A stretch of DNA of 6,811 nucleotides from contig CAYQIV010000047.1 in assembly GCA_964417725.1 (NCBI GenBank), positions 1-6,811 on the forward strand, in the 5' to 3' direction. The notes beneath the pieces were generated by a model. The model saw only the letters and a program-made list of their open reading frames with translations, was not told the DNA's origin and ran no database searches. Positions 1 to 6,408 of this stretch are shown in pieces. The position numbers were made by a program, and so were the translations under genes. How positions within the stretch are numbered: the first letter of the stretch is position 1; each line of letters starts with the position of its first letter. Source of the stretch: SHZI01 sp964417725 (lineage in GTDB: Bacteria; Pseudomonadota; Gammaproteobacteria; Steroidobacterales; GCA-2729495).

Positions 1-1
1 C

Positions 2-43
2 CTCGTCCGAGCGACCTGCGTCGCGTCGGCCCAAGGACACTGA
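2..43 (+). CDS. Possible 3' tail of an upstream gene (partial)
   Basis: A reading frame is open from the left edge of the window and stops at the TGA at 41-43, giving the C-terminal residues LVRATCVASAQGH. The stop lies one base before the ATG of the channel gene, the same spacing seen between the adaptor and pump genes, so a translationally linked upstream gene is plausible. Only 13 codons are visible, no family can be recognised, and in GC-rich DNA such a short open stretch means little by itself. It could equally be an untranslated leader. In Cus/Czc-type operons a small periplasmic protein or hypothetical gene is common at this place. Confidence 0.25.
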   Translation, partial: LVRATCVASAQGH

Positions 44-44
44 T

Positions 45-1367
45 ATGGCATCCCTGTTCGACCGATTGCAGGCCAGGCGCCTGCACCCTCGCCCGCTATT
101 CCGCCGTCGGCCACCGCTCCGGCACCTGCCTGCCTGCGTGCTCGCCGGCGCCTTGTGGGCACTGGCGCTGTCCGCGACCGCCACCGAACCCATCCCGGGG
201 CACAGCCTCGAGTCCATCCGCTCTTGGGTTCTCGAACACAACCCCGAGCTGCGGGCCATGGACTTCGAGGCACAGGCTGCCGAAGCGCGTATCCAGCCGG
301 CAGGCGCCCTGCCCGACCCGATGGCCTCCGTCGGATTCCGCGGCCTTGATCCGAACAAGCCCTGGCGTAGCGCCGGTGCCGAGCGCGAGGTCAACTACGC
401 CCTGCGCCAGCGCGTCCCGCTCTGGGGCAAGCGCGGCCTGGCGCGGACCGTCGCCAGCCAGGACGCGGTCGCGCTCGGCCTCGACCGCGTCACCGCGACG
501 CGCGACCTCTTGGCTGATGCCGAGGCGGCCTACGTACGCTACTGGCACGCAGACCAGGCGGTCGCTGTGCTCGATCGGCGCATCGTCCTCCTCCGCCAGA
601 TCGAAGAGATCGCCGGCGTTCGCTACGCCCTGGGCCGTGCGGCGCAGCAGGATGCCATCCGCGCCCAGGTCGAGCAGACCAGCCTCCAGCGCGAGCGGAT
701 CGAGCGCCTCGCGGCCAAACAGGAGGCAGTCGCTACGCTCAACGCCGTGCTCGGCCGCCGCTCCGACGCGCCCTTGGCCACGCCCGACGAGGCGCCCGGC
801 TTGTTCGTGCGCAGCGCGTCCCTTGCCGAAGCCCTGAACGGCGCGGATGCGCATCCGGCGGTACGGTCGCAGCAGGCCCGCGCCGAGGCCGCCCGCACGA
901 ACGTGGTGCTGGAGCGTCGCAACCGGTTTCCCGACATCACCGTGGGCGTTGGCGCGATGCAGCTCGGCAACGGCATCGAAAGCACCGAGCTGATGCTCGA
1001 GGTCGAGATCCCGTTCCAGCAGCGTGCGCGCCGCGAACGCGAGCGCGAGTCGCGCCTGCTCGAAGACGCGGCGCTGGCCCGCAGAGATGCCACGTTGCGG
1101 GCCGTCGAGGAAAGCGGTGCCTCCGCCTGGTCGCAGTGGACCAGCGCACGCGAGCGCCGCGCGTTGATCGAGAACACGCTGCTGCCGCAGGCCGACGCCA
1201 CCTGGCAGTCCGCGCTGGCCAGCTACCAGGTCGGCGAAGTCGACTTCGGGACGCTGCTGGAAGCACTCAATGAATGGCAGGGCGCCGACCTCGCACGGGT
1301 CGATGCATTGCGTGACGAACTGTTGGGCGCCGCCGCCGTGCGCGCCATCGAAGGAGATATCCGATGA
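45..1367 (+). CDS. TolC/OEP-family outer-membrane channel of a heavy-metal efflux pump (CusC/CzcC-like)
   Basis: This 440-residue protein is the outer-membrane factor of the tripartite pump. It is expected to trimerise into a channel that carries metal from the pump and adaptor across the outer membrane. Residues 1-47 look like a Sec signal peptide with an unusually long, arginine-rich n-region, a hydrophobic core at about 30-43 and likely cleavage near ATA-TEP (46-48). Cys31 lies before the hydrophobic core, so there is no convincing lipobox, unlike E. coli CusC, which is lipidated. The mature part shows two OEP repeats, at about 55-240 and 255-437, rich in Ala, Arg and Glu coiled-coil helices; the segment RQRVPLWGKR (121-130) is typical of metal-efflux channels. 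The ATG at 45 is chosen because AAGGA (33-37) lies 7 nt upstream. The gene overlaps the adaptor gene by 4 bp (ATGA). The family call is firm; choosing between CusC and CzcC rests on the pump downstream. Confidence 0.9.
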   Translation: MASLFDRLQARRLHPRPLFRRRPPLRHLPACVLAGALWALALSATATEPIPGHSLESIRSWVLEHNPELRAMDFEAQAAEARIQPAGALPDPMASVGFRGLDPNKPWRSAGAEREVNYALRQRVPLWGKRGLARTVASQDAVALGLDRVTATRDLLADAEAAYVRYWHADQAVAVLDRRIVLLRQIEEIAGVRYALGRAAQQDAIRAQVEQTSLQRERIERLAAKQEAVATLNAVLGRRSDAPLATPDEAPGLFVRSASLAEALNGADAHPAVRSQQARAEAARTNVVLERRNRFPDITVGVGAMQLGNGIESTELMLEVEIPFQQRARRERERESRLLEDAALARRDATLRAVEESGASAWSQWTSARERRALIENTLLPQADATWQSALASYQVGEVDFGTLLEALNEWQGADLARVDALRDELLGAAAVRAIEGDIR

Positions 1368-2857
1368 CCCGTGTCCAGACCCTGTCGCTCGCCATCGGCG
1401 TCGCACTCGCCGCCCTCGCCGTCGGCTGGATGGCCGGCCGCGCGACGAACGATGCTCCGAGCGCAACCACGTCCGCCGAGGCGCCGGCCGCGGAACGCAA
1501 GGTGCTCTATTACCGCAATCCCATGGGCCTTCCGGACACCTCGCCAGTGCCCAAGAAGGACCCGATGGGCATGGACTACATTCCGGTCTACGCCGGCGAC
1601 GCGCCTGCCGCGGCGCCGGGAACGGTGGTGATGCCACCCGACAAGGTGCAGGCGCTGGGCGTGCGCACCGAAGCGGTCAAGCGCGGGCCCCTGGCCGGCA
1701 CCGTGCGCACCAGCGGCACGGTCGAGGTCGACGAGACCCGGCAGTATGCGATCGCGCCCCGCTTCGAAGGCTGGGTGGAGCGGCTGTACGCGGACCAGAC
1801 CGGCATGCGGGTCCGCGCAGGGCAGCCCCTACTGTCCGTCTACAGCCCGGAGCTGGCCGCGGCGCAGCAGGAATACCGACTGGCGGACGAGACCGCCCGT
1901 CGGCTGGCCGGGTCCGATCCCGCGAGCGCGGCGTCGATGGCCCGCTTGCGCGATGCCGCCCGCACCCGTCTGCGCAACTGGGAAATCAGCGACGCGCAGC
2001 TCGGCAAGACGGCCCTGGTGCTCACCGCACCCGCGGACGCGGTCGTGATCGAGAAGCCGGTGGTCCAGGGCGCGCGTTTCGAGCCTGGCGAGACCATCCT
2101 GCGCCTGGCCGACCTGTCGACGGTGTGGGTGATCGCCAAGGTGCCGGCGGCGCAGGCTGCGGGCATCAGGGTCGGCCAGCCGGCCCGCTTTGAAACCGTG
2201 GCCCTGCCGGGCCAGGTGGCCGAGGGCGCGGTCACCTTCGTGCAGCCCGTCATCGATGCGATGACGCGCACCGTGGATGTGCGCATCGCCCTGCCCAACC
2301 CCGACGGCGACCTCCGGCCGGGGCTCTACGGGACGGTGGTGCTGGAGGAGCCGGGTGCTGGACCGGTCCTGACCGTTCCGCGCTCGGCCGTGCTCGACAG
2401 CGGCAAGCGCCAGGTGGTGCTGGTCGAGACCGGCCCCGGCCGGTTCGCACCGCGCGACGTCACCCTGGGTCGCCGTGGCGGCGATCGCATCGAAGTGCTC
2501 GACGGGATCGCCGAAGGCGAACAGGTCGTGGTCTCCGCCAACTTCCTGATCGACGCCGAAAGCAACCTGCAGTCGGCGCTCCAGGGGCTTGAGGGTCATG
2601 CAGGACACGGCGCGCCTTCGGGCACCACTGAGGATCCACACGCCGGGCACGGTGAGGACGCCGTCGATCCGCACGCAGGTCATGTTGACGAGGTCGCTGA
2701 TCCCCACGCAGGCCATGCCATACCGGCGACATCGGGAGATCCACCGGCTGCCGCCAGCGATCCTGGCGCGTCCGACGGCCATGACAGCCATGGCGACCAT
2801 GGAACGATGAACGACCACGGCACACCTGCTCCCGCCACCAGCCACGAGGGGCACTGA
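1364..2857 (+). CDS. cusB: Periplasmic adaptor (membrane fusion protein) of a Cu/Ag efflux pump, CusB-like, with His-rich tail
   Basis: This 497-residue protein bridges the RND pump and the outer-membrane channel, and in the Cus family it also hands metal to the pump. Residues 1-25 form a hydrophobic signal or membrane anchor without a lipobox cysteine. Residues 47-76 are a heavy-metal-binding domain (YYRNPMG and DPMGMDYIPVY). Met54, Met68 and Met70 match in pattern the Cu/Ag-binding methionines M49, M64 and M66 of E. coli CusB. Then come the barrel-sandwich/lipoyl segments (about 120-160 and 215-250), a short helical hairpin between them (about 160-212), a beta-barrel (about 253-330) and a membrane-proximal domain (about 335-403). 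Residues 411-497 are an added low-complexity tail with 14 histidines, including three DPHAGH units. The start at 1364 has AAGGAG at 1351-1356, 7 nt upstream, and overlaps the previous stop; one base separates its stop from the pump gene. Function is confident; the role of the tail in metal capture is inference. Confidence 0.92.
   Translation: MTRVQTLSLAIGVALAALAVGWMAGRATNDAPSATTSAEAPAAERKVLYYRNPMGLPDTSPVPKKDPMGMDYIPVYAGDAPAAAPGTVVMPPDKVQALGVRTEAVKRGPLAGTVRTSGTVEVDETRQYAIAPRFEGWVERLYADQTGMRVRAGQPLLSVYSPELAAAQQEYRLADETARRLAGSDPASAASMARLRDAARTRLRNWEISDAQLGKTALVLTAPADAVVIEKPVVQGARFEPGETILRLADLSTVWVIAKVPAAQAAGIRVGQPARFETVALPGQVAEGAVTFVQPVIDAMTRTVDVRIALPNPDGDLRPGLYGTVVLEEPGAGPVLTVPRSAVLDSGKRQVVLVETGPGRFAPRDVTLGRRGGDRIEVLDGIAEGEQVVVSANFLIDAESNLQSALQGLEGHAGHGAPSGTTEDPHAGHGEDAVDPHAGHVDEVADPHAGHAIPATSGDPPAAASDPGASDGHDSHGDHGTMNDHGTPAPATSHEGH
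2633..2731 (+). repeat. Three 33-bp in-frame repeats encoding DPHAGH units
   Basis: Inside the adaptor gene, codons 424-456 consist of three 11-codon units at 2633-2665, 2666-2698 and 2699-2731. Each begins with Asp-Pro-His-Ala-Gly-His followed by an acidic or variable linker. The DNA copies have diverged at synonymous positions (for example cca/ccg/ccc for Pro), so the repeat is kept at protein level rather than being a recent slippage product. Further His pairs flank it on both sides (H412 and H415; H473, H476, H479, H485, H494, H497). Such spacing suits soft or borderline metal binding in the periplasm, but that is inference. Confidence 0.85.
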
Positions 2858-2858
2858 C

Positions 2859-5800
2859 ATGCTTGGCCGTCTCGTTGAATGGTCGGTGCGCAACGTCTTC
2901 CTGGTGCTGCTGATGGCGCTGGCGATTGTCGCCGGTGGCATCTACGCACTGATGAACACGCCGCTGGATGCCCAGCCGGATCTGTCGGACGTGCAGGTGA
3001 TCGTGTTCACGGAGTACCCGGGGCAGGCGCCCCAGGTGGTCGAGGACCAGGTCACCTATCCGCTGACCAGCGCCCTGCTCGCGACGCCGAAGTCGAAGGA
3101 CGTCCGCGGCTTCTCGTTCTTCGGCGCCTCCTTCATCTACGTCATCTTCGAAGAAGGCACGGACCTGTACTGGGCGCGCTCGCGCGTGCTCGAGAACCTC
3201 AACGTCGCGTCGAAAAACCTGCCGGCTGGCGTGGCACCGGCGCTGGGACCCGACGCGTCCGGCGTGGGCTGGGTCTACCAGTACGTGCTGCAGAGCGACC
3301 GCCACTCGCTGGACGAGCTGCGCGCGATGCAGGACTGGTACCTGCGTTACCAGCTCACCACCGCGCCCGGCGTGGCCGAGGTCGCCAGCGTCGGCGGCTT
3401 CGTGCGCCAGTACTCGATCACCGTCGATCCGGTCCGGCTGCGCGAGTTCGACATCCCGATTTCACGCGTGTCCGAGGTGATTGCCGAGAGCAACCGCGAC
3501 GTTGGCGGCCGCGTGATCGAAATGGCCGAGACCGAGTACATGGTGCGCGGCCGCGGCTACCTGCGCGGCATCGAGGACATCGAGAACCTCGTACTGCGCG
3601 CCGAAGGTGGGGCGCCAGTGCTCATCGGTGACGTTGCCCGGGTGGAACTGGTGCCCGACCAGCGCCGCGGCATCGCCGACCTGGACGGCGAAGGCGATGT
3701 GGTGGCCGGCGTCGCCATCGCCCGCTACGGCGAGAACGCGCTGGCGGTGATCGGAGGCCTCAAGGACAAGATCGCCCAGTTGGCGAGCGGCCTTCCCGAA
3801 GGCGTCAGCATCCAGGCGGTCTACGACCGCTCCGACCTGATCGTGCGCGCCATCAAGACCCTGCGCACGACATTGCTTGAGGAAAGCCTGATCGTCGCGC
3901 TGGTGTGCCTGGTATTCCTGTTTCACGCGCGCAGCGCGCTGGTGGCGATCGTCATGCTGCCGGTCGGCGTACTGATCGCAGTCATCGCGATGCGTGCGCT
4001 CGGCATGAACTCCAACATCATGAGCCTGGGCGGCATCGCGATCTCGATCGGCGTGATGGTCGACGCGGCGATCGTGATGATCGAGAACGCACACAAGCAC
4101 ATCGAACGCGACGATGGCTCCCGCAGCCGTATCCAGCTGATCATCGACGCCTGCCGCGAGGTCGGGCCGGCGCTGTTCTTCAGCCTGTTGATCATCACCG
4201 TCTCGTTCCTGCCGGTCTTCGCGCTGGAGGCGCAGGAAGGCCGCCTGTTCAAGCCGCTGGCGTTCACCAAGACCTTCGCCATGGCCGGCGGCGCGCTGCT
4301 GTCGGTGACGCTGGTCCCGGTGCTCATGCTGCTGTTCGTGCGCGGCAAAATCGTTCCCGAGCACAAGAATCCTGTGAACCGGTTCCTGATCGCAGCCTAC
4401 CGGCCCGCGATCGACATCGTGCTGCGGCACCGCGTGGCGACGATCCTCCTCGCGCTCGTCGCGCTGTTTGCCAGCCTGTGGCCGGCATCGCGCGTGGGAA
4501 GTGAGTTCATGCCGACCCTCAACGAGGGCACGCTCCTATACATGCCTGCTTCGTTGCCTGGCATGTCGGTGACCAAGGCCTCTGAGCTGTTGCAGCAGCA
4601 GGACCGGATCATCAAGAGCTTCCCGGAGGTGGAGTCGGTCTTCGGCAAGGCCGGTCGTGCCCTGACCGCGACCGACCCGGCGCCGCTGGAGATGTTCGAG
4701 ACGGTCATCAACCTCAAGCCCAAGGACCAGTGGCGCGACGGCATGACCACCGACAAGCTCATCGCCGAGATGGACGAGGCGCTGAAGTTCCCGGGCGTCG
4801 CCAACTCCTGGACGATGCCGATCAAGGCGCGCACCGACATGCTGGCCACCGGCATCCGCACGCCCGTGGGCATCAAAGTCTTCGGCACGGACCTTGAGCA
4901 ACTCGACGCGCTGGCCACCGAGATCGAAGCCGTGGTGCGCGAAGTGCCGGGGACGACCAGCGCGTTCGCCGAACGCCTGAGCGGCGGCTACTACCTCGAC
5001 ATCACCCCCGACCTTGGCAGCCTGGCCCAGTACGGCGTTAGCCTGGGTGAGGTGCAGGACCTGGTGGCGGCCGCGCTGGGCGGCGAGATGGTCTCCACCA
5101 TCCTCCAGGGACGCGAGCGCTTCAGCGCGATCGTGCGCTATCCGCGCGAACTGCGCGACGATCCGCACCGGATCGGCACCCAGGTGCTGGTCCCGGTGCC
5201 CGGCGGCGCCCAGGTGCCATTGGGTGAGCTGGCGCAGATCGAAGTTAAGAAGGGGGCGCCGAGCATCCGCACTGAGAACGCGATGCTGGCCGCCTACATC
5301 TACGTCGATACGCGCGAAAGCGACTTGGGCCGCTACGTGAAGGCGGCGCAGGATGCGGTCGCCGAGCGGGTGCAGTTCCCGCCGGGCTACTACGTCTCCT
5401 GGAGCGGGCAGTACGAGTACATGCAGCGTGCCGCCGAGAAGATGCGCGTCGTCATCCCGGTGACCCTGGCGCTGATTTTCCTGCTGCTGTACCTCAACTT
5501 CCGCCGCGTCACCGAGTCGCTGATCGTGATGCTGTCGGTGCCGTTCGCACTGGTCGGCGGCGTGTGGCTGATGTGGATGCTCGACTACAACGTCAGCGTC
5601 GCGGTGATCGTGGGCTTCATCGCGCTGGCTGGCGTCGCCGCGGAAACCGGCGTGATTATGTTGATCTACCTCGACCACGCGCTCGAGGCGCGTGCCGCGC
5701 AGCGGCAGGCCGAAGGCCGCCCGCTGGATGCACGGGACCTGCGCGAAGCGATCATTGAAGGCGCGGTCGACCGCGTGCGCCCGAAGATGATGACCGTGGT

Positions 5801-6011
5801 CGCGATCATGGCCGGCTTGCTGCCGATCATGTGGAGCAGCGGCACCGGCTCCGAGGTCATGCGCCGCATCGCCGCACCGATGGTGGGCGGCATGGTGTCG
5901 TCGACGGTGCTGACGCTGGTGGTGATCCCGGCACTGTACTCGTTGATCAAGCAGCGGCAGCTGGCCAGGAAGGCGCCGGCATCCGCCGCGCTGACCGTTG
6001 AAGTGCCGTGA
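2859..6011 (+). CDS. cusA: Heavy-metal efflux RND pump, CusA/SilA-like Cu(I)/Ag(I) exporter
   Basis: This 1050-residue inner-membrane, proton-driven pump has the full length of the HME-RND family (E. coli CusA is 1047). The usual 12 membrane segments can be seen: one at about 12-31, a group at about 339-545 after the first periplasmic loop, and a last group at about 864-1030 after the second. The motif VDAAIVMIEN (401-410) contains Asp402; Glu929 (AGVAAET) and Lys976 (RPK) correspond to the proton-relay residues D405, E939 and K984 of E. coli CusA. Met562 (LLYMP), Met612 (APLEM) and Met661 (DML) correspond to the Cu/Ag-binding M573, M623 and M672 with a constant offset of 11. These features favour monovalent Cu/Ag over Zn/Co/Ni export. 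GAGGGG at 2846-2851 lies 7 nt before the ATG, and the upstream stop is 1 bp away, so translation is probably coupled. The frame is intact, with no sign of decay. Confidence 0.95.
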   Translation: MLGRLVEWSVRNVFLVLLMALAIVAGGIYALMNTPLDAQPDLSDVQVIVFTEYPGQAPQVVEDQVTYPLTSALLATPKSKDVRGFSFFGASFIYVIFEEGTDLYWARSRVLENLNVASKNLPAGVAPALGPDASGVGWVYQYVLQSDRHSLDELRAMQDWYLRYQLTTAPGVAEVASVGGFVRQYSITVDPVRLREFDIPISRVSEVIAESNRDVGGRVIEMAETEYMVRGRGYLRGIEDIENLVLRAEGGAPVLIGDVARVELVPDQRRGIADLDGEGDVVAGVAIARYGENALAVIGGLKDKIAQLASGLPEGVSIQAVYDRSDLIVRAIKTLRTTLLEESLIVALVCLVFLFHARSALVAIVMLPVGVLIAVIAMRALGMNSNIMSLGGIAISIGVMVDAAIVMIENAHKHIERDDGSRSRIQLIIDACREVGPALFFSLLIITVSFLPVFALEAQEGRLFKPLAFTKTFAMAGGALLSVTLVPVLMLLFVRGKIVPEHKNPVNRFLIAAYRPAIDIVLRHRVATILLALVALFASLWPASRVGSEFMPTLNEGTLLYMPASLPGMSVTKASELLQQQDRIIKSFPEVESVFGKAGRALTATDPAPLEMFETVINLKPKDQWRDGMTTDKLIAEMDEALKFPGVANSWTMPIKARTDMLATGIRTPVGIKVFGTDLEQLDALATEIEAVVREVPGTTSAFAERLSGGYYLDITPDLGSLAQYGVSLGEVQDLVAAALGGEMVSTILQGRERFSAIVRYPRELRDDPHRIGTQVLVPVPGGAQVPLGELAQIEVKKGAPSIRTENAMLAAYIYVDTRESDLGRYVKAAQDAVAERVQFPPGYYVSWSGQYEYMQRAAEKMRVVIPVTLALIFLLLYLNFRRVTESLIVMLSVPFALVGGVWLMWMLDYNVSVAVIVGFIALAGVAAETGVIMLIYLDHALEARAAQRQAEGRPLDARDLREAIIEGAVDRVRPKMMTVVAIMAGLLPIMWSSGTGSEVMRRIAAPMVGGMVSSTVLTLVVIPALYSLIKQRQLARKAPASAALTVEVP

Positions 6012-6153
6012 TGTGGCGCACGTTCAACGCAAGTAAGAACGGATTGTCCGCGCACGTACGGACGAGAACATCCGTCCGTTCGCGGCGAGGTCACGCGTTA
6101 CTGGCTCCGTCCGCCCCAGGGCGGCTTGACCTGCGTGCGAGACACAGGTCCAC
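6012..6153. other. Non-coding spacer with several short inverted repeats between the pump gene and the guaA remnant
   Basis: No credible gene is seen here. Four inverted repeats are visible: ACGGACG/CGTCCGT (6058-6064 and 6073-6079), CCGCC/GGCGG with a CCAG loop (6111-6124), GACCTG/CAGGTC (6128-6133 and 6145-6150), and GCGAGAC/GTCTCGC (6137-6143 and 6154-6160). The first two follow the operon stop by 46 and 99 bases and could help end transcription, but neither is followed by a T-run. The last two crowd the point where guaA similarity begins and may belong to a recombination site. Short arms of this size are expected now and then in GC-rich DNA. Confidence 0.45.
6058..6079 (+). terminator. 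Weak candidate transcription stop hairpin after the efflux operon
   Basis: A perfect 7-bp stem (ACGGACG with CGTCCGT) encloses an 8-nt loop about 46 bases after the pump stop codon. It is the first stable-looking hairpin after the operon. The sequence after it (TCGCGG) has no T-tract, so it does not fit a standard intrinsic terminator; the position alone makes it a candidate. Confidence 0.2.
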
Positions 6154-6246
6154 GTCTCGCGGCGCATCATCAACGAGATCGACGGCATCTCGCGTGTCGT
6201 CTACGACATTTCTGGAAAGCCGCCGGCGACGATTGAGTGGGAATGA
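6154..6246 (+). pseudogene. guaA: 3' remnant of guaA (GMP synthase, glutamine-hydrolysing), last 30 codons; probable island attachment site
   Basis: Bases 6154-6246 encode VSRRIINEIDGISR followed by VVYDISGKPPATIEWE and a TGA stop. This is the strongly conserved C-terminus of GMP synthase, the enzyme that aminates XMP to GMP; E. coli GuaA ends almost identically. Similarity stops abruptly at about 6154: the residues before it (ETQVH and further upstream) do not resemble GuaA, and a stop in the same frame lies at 6127-6129. There is no start codon or ribosome binding site, so about 490 residues of the usual 520 or so are missing and the piece cannot make an enzyme. The guaA 3' end is a known integration site for islands such as GIsul2, whose tyrosine recombinases restore the gene at one end and leave a displaced 3' piece at the other. 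I read this as such a piece (attL or attR). A transposon-captured fragment is the alternative. Identification of the remnant is strong; the att role is inference. Confidence 0.88.
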
Positions 6247-6408
6247 TCAGGTGCTTTTCCGGGTCTATCGGCACCCTACAAAGTACCGCCGGTCGAGATG
6301 ATGCAAATCGGCCGGATTGCGGCCGATTTGCCAACCTTGTGCCTTTCAGACCGCTGAGTACATAAAGGCAGCTGGCCACAGCTCCCCGCCGATGGCGAGT
6401 CTGCGGCC
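6247..6408. other. Non-coding region between the guaA remnant and the IS91-like transposase gene
   Basis: No gene is supported here. The stretch should contain the left (terIS-side) boundary of the IS91-like element, but IS91 elements lack terminal inverted repeats and target duplications, so the exact edge cannot be set from this sequence. A perfect hairpin lies at 6303-6331. A very weak sigma-70-like pair (TTGTGC at 6337-6342, TACATA at 6359-6364, 16-bp spacer) precedes the transposase start, and GGCGAG (6394-6399) is a modest ribosome binding site. Confidence 0.5.
6303..6331. repeat. Perfect 11-bp inverted repeat (hairpin) upstream of the transposase
   Basis: GCAAATCGGCC (6303-6313) and GGCCGATTTGC (6321-6331) are exact reverse complements around the 7-nt loop GGATTGC. 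No T-run follows on the + strand (CAACC) and none on the - strand, so an intrinsic terminator is not the obvious reading. It lies 78 bases before the transposase start, where the terIS end of an IS91-type element would be expected; such ends often carry a subterminal hairpin. Alternatives are a transcription stop of the original guaA locus or a protein-binding palindrome. Confidence 0.8.

Noticed and set aside
1..44. Promoter or CusR/CueR-type operator before the first gene
   Set aside because: Only 44 bases are available and no palindrome or -35/-10 pair is visible. The real promoter is probably outside the window.
96..1637. 513-codon antisense open frame on the - strand across the channel and adaptor genes
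   Set aside because: It covers two well-recognised + strand genes, and its translation is low-complexity Arg/Gly/Ala-rich with no family motif. Long antisense frames are expected in GC-rich coding DNA.
1829..5678. Several long - strand open frames (1829-2941, 2460-3305, 3462-4430, 4536-5678)
   Set aside because: They are complementary shadows of the adaptor and pump genes, rich in His/Asp/Arg/Gln from reversed common codons, with no recognisable domain.
6111..6124. CCGCC-CCAG-GGCGG hairpin as the operon terminator
   Set aside because: The stem is only 5 bp, no T-run follows, and it is 99 bases past the stop; listed only as part of the spacer.
6008..6301. 97-codon + frame overlapping the end of the pump gene
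   Set aside because: It runs through the non-coding spacer and across the guaA remnant in a different frame, has no clear ribosome binding site and no recognisable protein features.
6012..6408. CRISPR array, tRNA or tmRNA attachment gene
   Set aside because: There are no regularly spaced repeats and no cloverleaf-like sequence; the attachment-like signal here is the guaA end.
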